Assembly: GCF_000633515.1 (NCBI RefSeq)
Contig: NZ_AYMP01000006.1
Location: forward strand, 124,001-188,000
Direction: 5' to 3'
DNA from: Morganella morganii H1r
GTDB lineage: Bacteria; Pseudomonadota; Gammaproteobacteria; Enterobacterales; Enterobacteriaceae
Length of the DNA stretch: 64,000 nucleotides
Positions within the stretch are counted from its first letter, which is position 1. Every line of letters starts with the position of its first letter. Position numbers and translations under genes: made by a program. A model generated the notes under the pieces. That model worked only from the letters and a program-made list of their open reading frames with translations. It was not told the origin of the DNA and ran no database searches. Of the stretch, positions 8,478 to 17,488 are shown piece by piece.

Positions 8478-9815
8478 ATGGCAGATGTTCAGACCGCACT
8501 GCATCAGGCAGCGGCCCGGCAGGATCACAGTCAGTTTTGTGCATTGATAAATCACTGTATTCACGGTATCGACCGGTTGTGCAGTACACAGCTGCAACAG
8601 GTGCTGCATCACCCGGACTTTTGTGCGCTGGAAGCCCGCTGGCGCAGTCTGCGTCATCTCACTGCCGGGGTTTCATCATCCCGGCGGGTGATTATCCGCC
8701 TGCTGGATCTCGCCTGGCCGTCACTGGCCCGGGAGCTGAATACCGCGTTTGATATCCGCCATACACTATTGTACCGCCTGCTGTATCAGCGTGAGCTGAA
8801 TACGGCGGGGGGACTGCCGTTCGGGCTGCTGCTGGTGGATCACCAGATGGTGTTTACCGGCGGCGGTGAGTATGACGAACTCTATACCGCCACCCGGCTG
8901 GCGGAACTGGGCGAGGTATCGTTATGTCCGGTGATCACCGGGACTGACCCGCATTTCACCGGGGATGACCTGCACTGGTTTTCGGCAGATCAAAACAGAA
9001 TTGCCCGGATTTTGAGCAGTCCGGATTACTGTCTGTGGCAAAAGTTACGTTGTCACGAACAGGCGCGCTTTTTATATCTCGCACTGCCGCGTTTTTTGCT
9101 GCGTTATCCGCATAAAACACCACGCTGCGGCTTTGTTTATCAGCCGGACAATCACTGCGGCGGGGAGTTATGGGGTAATGCTGCCTGGCTGGTGGTGATA
9201 AATGTTATCCGTGAATTTGAGCGGATCAGCTGGTTCGGTTTTCTGCGCAGCTATAACAGCAGCGGTACACAGGGTGCGATTGTGGCTGCACTGACAGGCG
9301 GGGACAGCCTTACGCCGCCGGAGATTATCACGGAAACCAATCTGGCCTGTGAGCAGGATAATTTCTGGGCAGAACAGGGGCTGACGGCCTGCACTTCGCT
9401 GTATCTCAGCGGGCAGTCCGGTTTTTTCAGTTATTACAGTGTCTGGCAACCGCCGGAGCCGCGCTGGCGGCAACTGACGATGCTGCCGGTGAATCTGATG
9501 GCGTGCCGGTTTGCTCATGCTATCCGGATACAAATCCGCGACAAAATCGGTAATTTTGATTCTCTGTCTGCCTGTCAGCGCAGCATTGAAAAGTGGCTGA
9601 AACGCTATGTGAGTGATGTGGATTACGGCGAGGATGCCATTATGGCTGATTATCCGCTGCGCCGCGCGGCGGTGGTGATGAGTGCGGACCCGGCGGATCC
9701 GACCCGCTATCAGTGCCGTATCTGCCTGCAGCCGCAATATCAGTACGATATCAGCGAGGCAAATGTGGATCTCACACTCTGGTTTTCGCGGCCGCAGGGA
9801 GAGGTGTTGTCATGA
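8478..9815 (+). CDS. Second TssC-family protein (divergent sheath large-subunit paralogue)
   Basis: A 445-residue protein of the TssC/EvpB family and clearly related to the preceding gene: both share FCALEARWRSLRHL versus RRLEGSWLGLHKL, QRELNTAGGLPFGLLL versus QAEFGTAGGQPYGVLL, and a C-terminal plan ending in CQRSIEKWLKRYV. It lacks the ClpV-binding type N-terminal extension and the conserved TssC C-terminal ending is altered (QPQYQYDISEANVDLTL). Tandem TssC genes are known in some systems (for example tssC40/tssC41 in Agrobacterium, impC/impD in Rhizobium). Start ATG 8478 has GAGGA nine bases upstream. Whether it is a sheath component or a cap or assembly factor is open. Confidence 0.85.
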   Translation: MADVQTALHQAAARQDHSQFCALINHCIHGIDRLCSTQLQQVLHHPDFCALEARWRSLRHLTAGVSSSRRVIIRLLDLAWPSLARELNTAFDIRHTLLYRLLYQRELNTAGGLPFGLLLVDHQMVFTGGGEYDELYTATRLAELGEVSLCPVITGTDPHFTGDDLHWFSADQNRIARILSSPDYCLWQKLRCHEQARFLYLALPRFLLRYPHKTPRCGFVYQPDNHCGGELWGNAAWLVVINVIREFERISWFGFLRSYNSSGTQGAIVAALTGGDSLTPPEIITETNLACEQDNFWAEQGLTACTSLYLSGQSGFFSYYSVWQPPEPRWRQLTMLPVNLMACRFAHAIRIQIRDKIGNFDSLSACQRSIEKWLKRYVSDVDYGEDAIMADYPLRRAAVVMSADPADPTRYQCRICLQPQYQYDISEANVDLTLWFSRPQGEVLS

Positions 9816-10216
9816 GCCTGCTGGAAAGATTGTGCCACGAGGCGGATGCACCGCCGTATCAGCCCTGCACAGAGCATGCGGTTACGGCACATCTGTACCG
9901 GCTCATCAATGCCCGTGCGCCGGTCTGGGCAGGCGGCAGAAAAAGCAGCGGTATCGCCGGGTTCGGCCAGAGCCATCTGCTGCGGGCGCAGGGAAAATTT
10001 CATCTCACCGCGATCACTCAGGAAATTGAAAGCCTGATCCGCTGCTATGAACCGCGGTTACAGCAGGTAAATGTCACCATTGTGCCGCACTCATACCGGC
10101 AGCATCAGATTCATTTTGAAATAGCGGCGTTGTGCGGCGATCACGAAGTGTGTCTGCCGGTCTGCCTGGATTTTAATGCCGGACAACTGATAAACCCGGA
10201 GGCCACCGGTGCATGA
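9812..10216 (+). CDS. tssE: TssE, T6SS baseplate (gp25-like) protein
   Basis: TssE is the T4 gp25-like baseplate wedge component that initiates sheath polymerisation. The 134-residue protein starts MSLLERL and contains the gp25 core: FGQSHLL, then TAITQEIESLIRCYEPRLQQVNVTIVPHS. The frame stays open upstream but the ATG at 9812 overlaps the previous stop (ATGA), so this start is favoured. Its stop overlaps the tssF start. Confidence 0.9.
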   Translation: MSLLERLCHEADAPPYQPCTEHAVTAHLYRLINARAPVWAGGRKSSGIAGFGQSHLLRAQGKFHLTAITQEIESLIRCYEPRLQQVNVTIVPHSYRQHQIHFEIAALCGDHEVCLPVCLDFNAGQLINPEATGA

Positions 10217-11933
10217 CAGCACACTGTACTATTTTGAGCAGCAGCGGCAGTTGCTGCTGGACGGGCTGGAAGCCTTCCGCCGTCAGCATCCGCATCAGGC
10301 GCAGTTACTGGGGATCAGCGGGCAGAGGATAAGCGATCCGCAGTTGCGGGCACTGCTCGACGGCGTGGCCTATCTGACCGGGCTGACTGCTCAGCAACTG
10401 GCTCTGACCGCACCGCAGCTGACGGAAACGCTGGTCCGCATGGTATTTCCTGATTATCTGCGTCCGGTACCGGCGCTGCTGCCGGTGGTATTTACGCCGC
10501 AGGCGGCGGCACAAACGCAGATCCTGGCGGCAGAGACACCGTTCACCACACACACGGCTGCCGGGGAAACCATTCACTGGTGCACACAGCACCCGCTGAC
10601 ACTGATGCCGCTGGCGATCACGACACAGCAATTTGTCCCGCAGGCGGCAGGCTATACGGAGCAGGAAGAATCCCGTACCGCTGCCTGTTCCCTGCAACTG
10701 ACATTTTCGGTGACCGTGCCGGGCGTTTCCCTGTCAGAGCTGAACCTGACATCACTGACACTGTATTTTACCGGTGACGGAGATCTCCCCTGGCTGACGG
10801 ATGAAGCTGTACACCGGCAGTGTGCTGCCATCCGGCTGAATGCCGGGGAAACGGGGATCTTTCTGCCGCCGGATGTGTGTCAGCGGCTGCCGCTGACGTA
10901 TCGTGCAGAAGCTGAGGATGATGCACAGATGCTGCTGTATGACGCACTGTGGTATCCGGAACAGGCGGCCGGGGCGGTGATCTCACTGTCGGATCTGCTG
11001 AGGAACTGCAACGGACAGACCTTCACACTGACATTTTTCTTCCGCGACATGCCGCCGCATCCGGCGCGTTTCGCCCGTCAGGACAGCATTGCACTGTTCC
11101 GCACTGTGCTGACAAACTGTTTTGCCCATCAGAGTGAACCGCTGCGGGTATCGCCGGACAGCAATCCGCACCCGGTATGTGCGGATACCCAATCTGATGT
11201 GCTTCTGCATTCTGCTGAGGCGGTGACAGATATCACCGCATTGCCTGCACAGCCGGTGCCGCAGCTGTATCACCCGCTGATCACACCGCATTCCGCCTGC
11301 TGCTGGCAGCCGGTGTGCGGTACAGCGGGCGGGGTGACACATCTTAACTGTCTGCTGTCCGGCGAAGCGGCGGAACCGGAACCTGTCCGGCTCTGGGTGA
11401 TACACGGGCGCGGAATTCAGGGTGATCGGGCGGTGGCCGCTGCCGGAGAAACCGTGACACCGCAGCAGGCTGATCCGCTGATGTATCATGCGGTTGCCGC
11501 TCAGCGGGCAATGCGGCTGCCGCTGCCGGTACAACAGGATCCGTGCGCGCTCTTTTTGCGGCTCCGGCAGACCCGGTTATCTGATCTTACTGATTCTCCG
11601 GAAGTGCTGAAGGCACTGTTGTCGCTGTATGACCGGCAGAACTCGCCGGTGATTTCCGGGCTGATTGCCGCTGTTGAAGCGATCGCATCCTCGCCCGGCG
11701 TCACGGTGCGTTTTTATCATCACCTGCCGCTGACCATTCCGGGGCAGCATATCACTGTCACACTGGCACAGCATACCCCGGTGGCCGGAACCGCTTTTTT
11801 TGCCGCGCTGCTGGAGGCGGTTTTCACGGCGCTGAGTGATGACCATGAATTTATTCAGCTCACACTCCACCGCCGTCATGACTGCGGGGCGCTGTATCAC
11901 GGTCCGCTGAGCATAGCCGATGAACCGTTCTGA
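10209..11933 (+). CDS. tssF: TssF, T6SS baseplate protein
   Basis: TssF builds the baseplate wedge with TssG, TssK and TssE. The N-terminus YYFEQQRQLLLDGLEAFRRQHPHQAQLLG, the DPQLRALLDGVAYLTG segment and the TETLVRMVFPDYLRPVPA motif match the family. At 574 residues it has the normal length. Translation appears to start at GTG 10209, with GGAGG at 10198-10202 and an eight-base overlap with tssE; no in-frame ATG lies nearby. It overlaps tssG by 14 bases. Confidence 0.93.
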   Translation: MHDSTLYYFEQQRQLLLDGLEAFRRQHPHQAQLLGISGQRISDPQLRALLDGVAYLTGLTAQQLALTAPQLTETLVRMVFPDYLRPVPALLPVVFTPQAAAQTQILAAETPFTTHTAAGETIHWCTQHPLTLMPLAITTQQFVPQAAGYTEQEESRTAACSLQLTFSVTVPGVSLSELNLTSLTLYFTGDGDLPWLTDEAVHRQCAAIRLNAGETGIFLPPDVCQRLPLTYRAEAEDDAQMLLYDALWYPEQAAGAVISLSDLLRNCNGQTFTLTFFFRDMPPHPARFARQDSIALFRTVLTNCFAHQSEPLRVSPDSNPHPVCADTQSDVLLHSAEAVTDITALPAQPVPQLYHPLITPHSACCWQPVCGTAGGVTHLNCLLSGEAAEPEPVRLWVIHGRGIQGDRAVAAAGETVTPQQADPLMYHAVAAQRAMRLPLPVQQDPCALFLRLRQTRLSDLTDSPEVLKALLSLYDRQNSPVISGLIAAVEAIASSPGVTVRFYHHLPLTIPGQHITVTLAQHTPVAGTAFFAALLEAVFTALSDDHEFIQLTLHRRHDCGALYHGPLSIADEPF

Positions 11934-12576
11934 CCGGCCCGGCCTGCTCGGTACCGGCGGAGTGCTGCCGCGTTATATCACCGGAACGGTGGCGGAATAT
12001 GCACAGGCTCATCAGCAGACCGCCCCGCAGGATTTTTTTCTGGTTTTTGATACTGTCTGCCGCCGGTTACAGCAGGCGGCAGACAAGCAGCAGGCCGGGA
12101 AATCTGCTGCTGACTTACCGCTGACAGGGCTGATGAAGACACTGCTGCCGGAACCGGCACTCTGTTATCCGGCGGCAGCACAGGTATGGGGCGGAAATAC
12201 CCGGCTGCGGGTACTGAGCAGGGCGGCTTCCGCCTTTTTTGCCTGCCGCACGGAATTTCAGTATGCCCCGCCGGTCCGTATGCCGTATCACCCGCCCGCC
12301 GGAAAAGAAAATTGCCTCGGCGGCGGTGCCATGATTGGCACACACTGTTATCTGCGGGCAGTGCATCTGCGTGTGCAGGTGTTTGCTGATCCGCTGCAAC
12401 CCCGTGACCACTGGCAGCCGGGCGGGGAATATCATCATTACCTCGGGCAGTTTATCCGCACTTTCTTCCGCCGTCCGCTGACGTTTACTGTCATTTTCCG
12501 GACGGATGACACCCGCATGATACCCGTGCAACTCGCCGCCATGACATCACGGCTGGGACGAAATACCCGCCTCTGA
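11920..12576 (+). CDS. tssG: TssG, T6SS baseplate protein, N-terminally short form
   Basis: TssG joins TssF in the baseplate. The sequence begins at what is normally about residue 95 of TssG: GLLGTGGVLPRYITGTVAEY corresponds to the conserved GLFGPSGPLPLHYTE block, and APQDFFLVFDTVCRRL to the DFLDLFNHR block. It ends with the usual SRLGRNTRL. At 218 residues it is about 100 shorter than the roughly 330-residue norm. The missing N-terminal part is not encoded upstream in any frame because tssF is intact there. It overlaps tssF and is followed by clpV after 12 bases. Confidence 0.88.
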   Translation: MNRSDRPGLLGTGGVLPRYITGTVAEYAQAHQQTAPQDFFLVFDTVCRRLQQAADKQQAGKSAADLPLTGLMKTLLPEPALCYPAAAQVWGGNTRLRVLSRAASAFFACRTEFQYAPPVRMPYHPPAGKENCLGGGAMIGTHCYLRAVHLRVQVFADPLQPRDHWQPGGEYHHYLGQFIRTFFRRPLTFTVIFRTDDTRMIPVQLAAMTSRLGRNTRL

Positions 12577-12588
12577 CAAGGAATGACT

Positions 12589-14847
12589 ATGCTGACTATC
12601 GATTTGCATCAACTTATCCGCCGCTTAACACCGCCGCTGATGACGGCACTGGAGGATGCGGCACAGGAATGCGTCCGCCGCCGTCACCGCGCGGTCACAC
12701 CACTGCACTGGCTGCTGGTGATAGCGGGCTGCCGTGAGCTTGCCTGGTGTGGGGCACCGGCGGATAACAGTGCACTGCAATACAGCCTGAATGATGCGCT
12801 GGCGCTGCTGCCGCAGGCGGCGGATGCCTCCCCGGTGTTTGCGCCGGAACTGACAGAACTGCTGAAACAGCTCTGGCTGCATGTCTCGCTGAATCAGGGC
12901 GGACAGCACATCAGTGAGATCCATATTTTACAGCTTCTGCGCCAGACGGCATGCAGCGGTATCCCGCCTGCGGTGACGGCATGGGCGCAATCGCTGGATA
13001 CACAATGGCTGGCACAGCAGATAGCCGCACTGCCGCAGGCATCTGCTCCGCCGGCTCCGGGCAGTACCGGTGGTGAGACACTGCTTTCCGCGTATGCCCG
13101 CGACCTGACTGCCCTGGCGCGGGCTGGAAAACTGGATCCGGTGATTGGCCGTGACAGTGAAATCCGTCAGATCCTCGATATCTTCTGCCGCCGCCGCCAG
13201 AACAGCCCGATTATGGTCGGTGAGGCCGGGGTGGGAAAAACCGCGATTGCCGAAGGGCTGGCTCAGGCGATTTGTGACGGCAATGTGCCGGAACGTCTGC
13301 GCGGCTGTGAAGTGTGGGAACTGGATCTGACCGCATTACAGGCGGGAGCGGCTATGAAAGGGGAATTTGAGCAGCGCCTGAAAAACCTGCTGGCGGAGAT
13401 CCGTTCCGGCAGCGCAGAAAAAATCATCTTTATTGATGAGGCGCACACCCTGATCGGTGCAGGCGGTACGGCAGGACAGGGGGATGCAGCCAATATTCTC
13501 AAACCGGCGCTGGCAAGAGGGGAATTCAGAGCCCTGGCGGCCACCACCTGGTCTGAATACAAACAGTTTATCGAACCGGATCCGGCGCTGACCCGGCGTT
13601 TCCAGCCGGTAAAAATCGCCCCCCCGGATGAAGCCACCACCCTGACCATTCTCCGTACCCTGAAACCGGTACTGGCGCAGCATCACGGCCTGCCGGTGAC
13701 GGACGCGGCCTGTGAGGCGGCGGTGCGGTTCTCGGTCCGCTATCTGCCGGAACGGCATCTGCCCGATAAAGCCATCAGCCTGCTGGATACCGCCTGTGCC
13801 GGATTATCGGTTTCGCAGTCGGTGACCCCGGACAGTGCGGCAGAGGCGGTGGATGACAACCATATTGCGGCAGTGATTGCGCTGTGGACCGGCATTCCGG
13901 CCGGGCATCTGGCGGCGGATGATATTTCCCGCCTCAGCAACCTGGAAGCCAAGGTCGCGGAGCGGGTGATCGGCCAGACCGCACCGGTGGCGGCGCTGGC
14001 TCAGGCTATCCGTATCGCCCGCAGCGGACTGAATAACCCGCAGCGGCCACAGGGTGTTTTCCTGATGTGCGGCCCGGGCGGTACCGGAAAAACCGAAACC
14101 GCGCTGGCACTGTGTGAAGCCCTCTGTGGTGACGAGCGGCGGATGGTGACGCTCAATATGACCGAATTTAAAGAGCCGCATAAAGTATCCATGCTGCTGG
14201 GTGCCCCGGCGGGCTACACCGGTTACGGCAAAGGCGGGGTGCTGACTGAAGCGGTGCGCCGCAACCCGTACACTATTTTACTGCTCGATGAGATGGAAAA
14301 AGCCCATCCGGCCATTCATGACGTGTTTTATCAGATTTTCGACAAAGGCCGTATTACAGACAGCGAAGGGCGGGAGGTCGATTTTCGTCACACGATCATC
14401 ATTATGACCAGTAATGCGGCAGAACATGAAATAACCGCACACTGCTGTGATCAGCGTCTCGGGGTGGCAGAACTGGTGCCGCTGATTTTCCCGGCGCTGT
14501 TACGTCATTTCCGGCCATCGTTTCTCGGACGCACCACCATTATTCCGTATTACCCGCTCAGTGAAACGGAAAGGGCGGCAATTGCCCGGCTGTCACTGGA
14601 AAGAGTGGGTAAACGTATTCATGAAACCTATCAGTGTGAGTTCGGTTATTCAGATGAATTAATTAGTTATCTGTTATCACTGCCTTATTCAGCAGAAACC
14701 GGCGCAAGAGCCATTGAGCAGGGGGTAACGGGTAAACTTCTGCCGCAGATTGCCGAAGCCTGTATTGAAAAACGCAGACAGCAGGCAGCCATTACCCGGG
14801 TTTTATTATCAGTCACGGATAATAACCCTGCTGTTTCTATTGATTAA
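12589..14847 (+). CDS. clpV: TssH (ClpV), T6SS sheath-recycling AAA+ ATPase without middle domain
   Basis: ClpV unfolds contracted TssB/C sheaths so they can be reused. Two complete AAA+ modules are visible: Walker A GEAGVGKTA (near residue 211) with Walker B IIFIDEAHTL (278), and GPGGTGKTE (494) with ILLLDEMEKAH (563), plus the ClpB-type end SAETGARAIEQGV. Between the first module (ending LLDTACAGLSVSQ, about 409) and the WTGIP element (about 432) there are only some 20 residues. The coiled-coil middle domain of ordinary ClpV/ClpB, about 100 residues, is absent, giving 752 residues instead of about 870. Start ATG 12589 has AAGGA six bases upstream. Confidence 0.95.
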   Translation: MLTIDLHQLIRRLTPPLMTALEDAAQECVRRRHRAVTPLHWLLVIAGCRELAWCGAPADNSALQYSLNDALALLPQAADASPVFAPELTELLKQLWLHVSLNQGGQHISEIHILQLLRQTACSGIPPAVTAWAQSLDTQWLAQQIAALPQASAPPAPGSTGGETLLSAYARDLTALARAGKLDPVIGRDSEIRQILDIFCRRRQNSPIMVGEAGVGKTAIAEGLAQAICDGNVPERLRGCEVWELDLTALQAGAAMKGEFEQRLKNLLAEIRSGSAEKIIFIDEAHTLIGAGGTAGQGDAANILKPALARGEFRALAATTWSEYKQFIEPDPALTRRFQPVKIAPPDEATTLTILRTLKPVLAQHHGLPVTDAACEAAVRFSVRYLPERHLPDKAISLLDTACAGLSVSQSVTPDSAAEAVDDNHIAAVIALWTGIPAGHLAADDISRLSNLEAKVAERVIGQTAPVAALAQAIRIARSGLNNPQRPQGVFLMCGPGGTGKTETALALCEALCGDERRMVTLNMTEFKEPHKVSMLLGAPAGYTGYGKGGVLTEAVRRNPYTILLLDEMEKAHPAIHDVFYQIFDKGRITDSEGREVDFRHTIIIMTSNAAEHEITAHCCDQRLGVAELVPLIFPALLRHFRPSFLGRTTIIPYYPLSETERAAIARLSLERVGKRIHETYQCEFGYSDELISYLLSLPYSAETGARAIEQGVTGKLLPQIAEACIEKRRQQAAITRVLLSVTDNNPAVSID

Positions 14848-14863
14848 CATCAGGAACACCGTT

Positions 14864-15757
14864 ATGTCATTGACGATTCGGATAGTAAGCGCACCGGAGC
14901 ACAGCAACACGCTGCCGCAATACTGCTTTGACGGCAGAGACGGCACCATCGGGCGTGACGCACAGGCCGATATAGTGCTGGATGACCCGCATTCCCGTAT
15001 TGAGGATACACACGCCACATTCCGCTGCACGACCGGCGGTTATATCCTGACAGATACCAGCCGTGACGGGGTTTTTATCAATAACCGGCCTGAAGCACTC
15101 GGGCACGGTACCGGCTATCTGCTGCAGGACGGTGATATGCTCGGCATCGGGGCGTTCCGGCTGCTGGTGTCCTGCTTTTCCCCGCTGAGCTGTGCGCCGC
15201 AGCCGCTGAATACCACCGAAGAGGAAACAGCACTGCGCAGTTTGTTTACACCGGCGGATGATAATACCTGTTTTGATGATGACCCGTTCCTCGCCACCGC
15301 ACCGGTGCAAAAACCGGCACCGTATGATATCCGCTATCGTTTTTCGGCAGTGGCACGGCCTTACGGCAGTCCGGCGCCCGCACCGGAACCTGTTGCGCAA
15401 CCGGAGACTATACCGCAACCGGAGATTGTGCCGGTGATCACCGCACCGCCTCCGGTTATTTTACCGCCGGAACCGCCGCTGCCGCCGGCACTGACCGGTG
15501 ACAAACTGGCGCTGCTGCAATCACTGCTGCCGGAAATCAGTCAGGCACTGAGCGCGGCAGCGGAAAAAATCATCCGCGATATCTCTCCGCAGCACCTGGA
15601 AGCACTGCACCGTGACCAGAAAATTGCCGGGAAAATTGATTACTGGCAGACCTATAAGCGGTTTTTCGGTCAGCAGATTGCGGATGACCATCTGAAAAAC
15701 AAGCTGACGGATTATTTCCGCAGTGAATTATACCCCCGGATTATTCAGTCATCATGA
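14864..15757 (+). CDS. Fha/TagH, FHA-domain T6SS scaffold protein
   Basis: A 297-residue cytoplasmic protein with an N-terminal forkhead-associated domain (phosphothreonine reader): DGTIGRDAQADIVLDDP, then SRIEDTHATF and TSRDGVFINNR (about residues 20-80). A proline-rich linker follows near residues 170-210, and a helical C-terminal domain ends KLTDYFRSELYPRI, as in TagH/Fha proteins of T6SS clusters. In some systems Fha works with the PpkA kinase; no kinase or phosphatase gene is present here. ATG 14864 follows CAGGA. The stop overlaps the tssJ start (ATGA). Confidence 0.88.
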   Translation: MSLTIRIVSAPEHSNTLPQYCFDGRDGTIGRDAQADIVLDDPHSRIEDTHATFRCTTGGYILTDTSRDGVFINNRPEALGHGTGYLLQDGDMLGIGAFRLLVSCFSPLSCAPQPLNTTEEETALRSLFTPADDNTCFDDDPFLATAPVQKPAPYDIRYRFSAVARPYGSPAPAPEPVAQPETIPQPEIVPVITAPPPVILPPEPPLPPALTGDKLALLQSLLPEISQALSAAAEKIIRDISPQHLEALHRDQKIAGKIDYWQTYKRFFGQQIADDHLKNKLTDYFRSELYPRIIQSS

Positions 15758-16236
15758 AACACCGTATTCCTTTGTTGATGTTTATTTTTTTGTTTCTCGG
15801 CCCGGTGTCCTGTCAGTTCGGAACATTGCCGGAAACCGGCATGTTACGGGTGCTGATCCGGGCAGAAGAAAACAGTAACCCGAATGCCGACAATCAGCCC
15901 GCACCGGTTGTGCTGAGGATCTATCAGCTCAGCAGTGACGAAATTTTTCAGCGTGAGCGTTTTATGCCGCTGTGGCAGCAGGATCAGGCGCTGCTCAAAG
16001 AACAGCTTCTGGCCCGGAAAGTGACGGAGCCGGTCTATCCCGGCAGCCGTGAAACACTGTTGCTGCAATTACAGTCCGGTACAACACATATCGGCGTGCT
16101 GGCCGGTTTCTCTGCGGCGGCGCAGGCGAAAAATAAGCAGGTGATTGCGGTGTTACCGCTGCCGCTGATGCAGGTATCACTGTTCCTGGACGGACAAACG
16201 TTGTCACTCACGGCGGGGGCAGACGATGAATCATGA
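15754..16236 (+). CDS. tssJ: TssJ, T6SS outer-membrane lipoprotein
   Basis: TssJ anchors the TssJLM membrane complex to the outer membrane. It has a lipoprotein signal peptide with a lipid-attachment cysteine at about residue 20 (GPVSC), though the lipobox is imperfect at position -3 (proline). The core shows the transthyretin-like pattern PVVLRIYQLSSDEIFQRERFMPLW and a C-terminal LPLPLMQVSLFLDG. It overlaps fha upstream and tssK downstream, consistent with coupled translation. Confidence 0.9.
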   Translation: MKHRIPLLMFIFLFLGPVSCQFGTLPETGMLRVLIRAEENSNPNADNQPAPVVLRIYQLSSDEIFQRERFMPLWQQDQALLKEQLLARKVTEPVYPGSRETLLLQLQSGTTHIGVLAGFSAAAQAKNKQVIAVLPLPLMQVSLFLDGQTLSLTAGADDES

Positions 16237-17482
16237 AACCGCCGGTGTCTGGTGGCAGGAGGGGTTGTTTCTCCGGCCGGCACATTTTATCTGTGAGAGC
16301 CGTCTGCACAGCGATTGTCTGCGGGATGTGACACAGCAGCTGAGCGGCGGAATGGCCGGATTTTCCCGGCTGGTGACGGATGAATCGCTGACCGGAGCCG
16401 GAAAACTGACGTTGTTACAGGCGCACGGAGTGATGCCGGACGGTACACCGTTTGTTACGGATGTCCCGCTGAGTATCAGTCTGGACGGGCTGTCCGGGGA
16501 TATGACCTTTTTGCTGGCACTGCCGCTGAGCAGTGCACCGGATCGCTTTACCGCAAAACCGCTCAGCGTGAGTGAAAACCGGGTGGGGCAGACCCGTGAA
16601 CCGGTGATGATCAGTGCCGCGTATCTGAATCTGCAACTGAAATGTCTGTCACAGTGCCGTGACGATGAAACCGGGCTGGCGGTCGCCCGTCTGCATTGCC
16701 GGGATGGCGCCGGGTACCCGCTGCCGGCGCCGGAATTTTGTGCGCCGTATCTGTTTGTGCAGGACAATCCGTGGCTGAGCCGCCGGGCGGAGGATGTGCG
16801 GCTGCTGCTGGCGCAGCGGTTGCAGCGGCTTTACAGCACGCCGGACGGGGAAACGGCCTGCCTTCATTTACAGCCGCTGCTGACTCAGCTGCAAAGCCTG
16901 ACGGCAGGGGATCGCATTACCAGCCGGGATTTTTACCGTTTCTGCCTGCATCTGCAATCCGTACTGTGTGCGCTGACCGGTGCGCCGCCGCCGGAACCGC
17001 AGCCGTGGCGTAATGAGGATCACGCCGGGGTGTTCTCCCCCTGTATTCAGTCACTGAAACAGCTTCTTGCCCCGCAGACGCGGCAGCATGTGCAGCTGCT
17101 GAACTGGGATACCCGGCTGCTGGCTTCCAGGCGTTTACTGCGGCTGGTTTTGCCGGAATCCGCTTTTGCGCAGCAGAGCCGTCTGATCCTTGAATACCGT
17201 GATGACAGCGGCGGACCGCCGGATGCGGCCCGTACAGCCCGTCTGCTGAAGCTGGCCGGAAACAACCAGATAGCGGCCTGTGTCAATAACGGGCTGACCG
17301 GCATTCCGCTGCTGTCACCGGACAGTGTCCCGGACGGGATCACGCCACATCCCGGGGCGATTTACTTTGAGCCGGATACCTGCAGCCCGCTGTGGACAGC
17401 GGATGATCCGGTTCTGGCATTACATATTGACGGCCAGTTGCCGCATGCCCGGCTGAATGCTGTTCTGATCACACGGAGGTAA
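16226..17482 (+). CDS. tssK: TssK, T6SS baseplate-membrane connector
   Basis: TssK links the baseplate to the TssJLM membrane complex. The start VWWQEGLFLRPAHF is the TssK family hallmark, and the C-terminal half holds YFEPDTCSPLW...HIDGQLPHARLNAVLITR, the typical end. At 418 residues it is slightly short of the usual 440-450. Its ATG lies inside the tssJ coding end; tssL follows after six bases. Confidence 0.93.
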   Translation: MNHETAGVWWQEGLFLRPAHFICESRLHSDCLRDVTQQLSGGMAGFSRLVTDESLTGAGKLTLLQAHGVMPDGTPFVTDVPLSISLDGLSGDMTFLLALPLSSAPDRFTAKPLSVSENRVGQTREPVMISAAYLNLQLKCLSQCRDDETGLAVARLHCRDGAGYPLPAPEFCAPYLFVQDNPWLSRRAEDVRLLLAQRLQRLYSTPDGETACLHLQPLLTQLQSLTAGDRITSRDFYRFCLHLQSVLCALTGAPPPEPQPWRNEDHAGVFSPCIQSLKQLLAPQTRQHVQLLNWDTRLLASRRLLRLVLPESAFAQQSRLILEYRDDSGGPPDAARTARLLKLAGNNQIAACVNNGLTGIPLLSPDSVPDGITPHPGAIYFEPDTCSPLWTADDPVLALHIDGQLPHARLNAVLITRR

Positions 17483-17488
17483 TCAATC

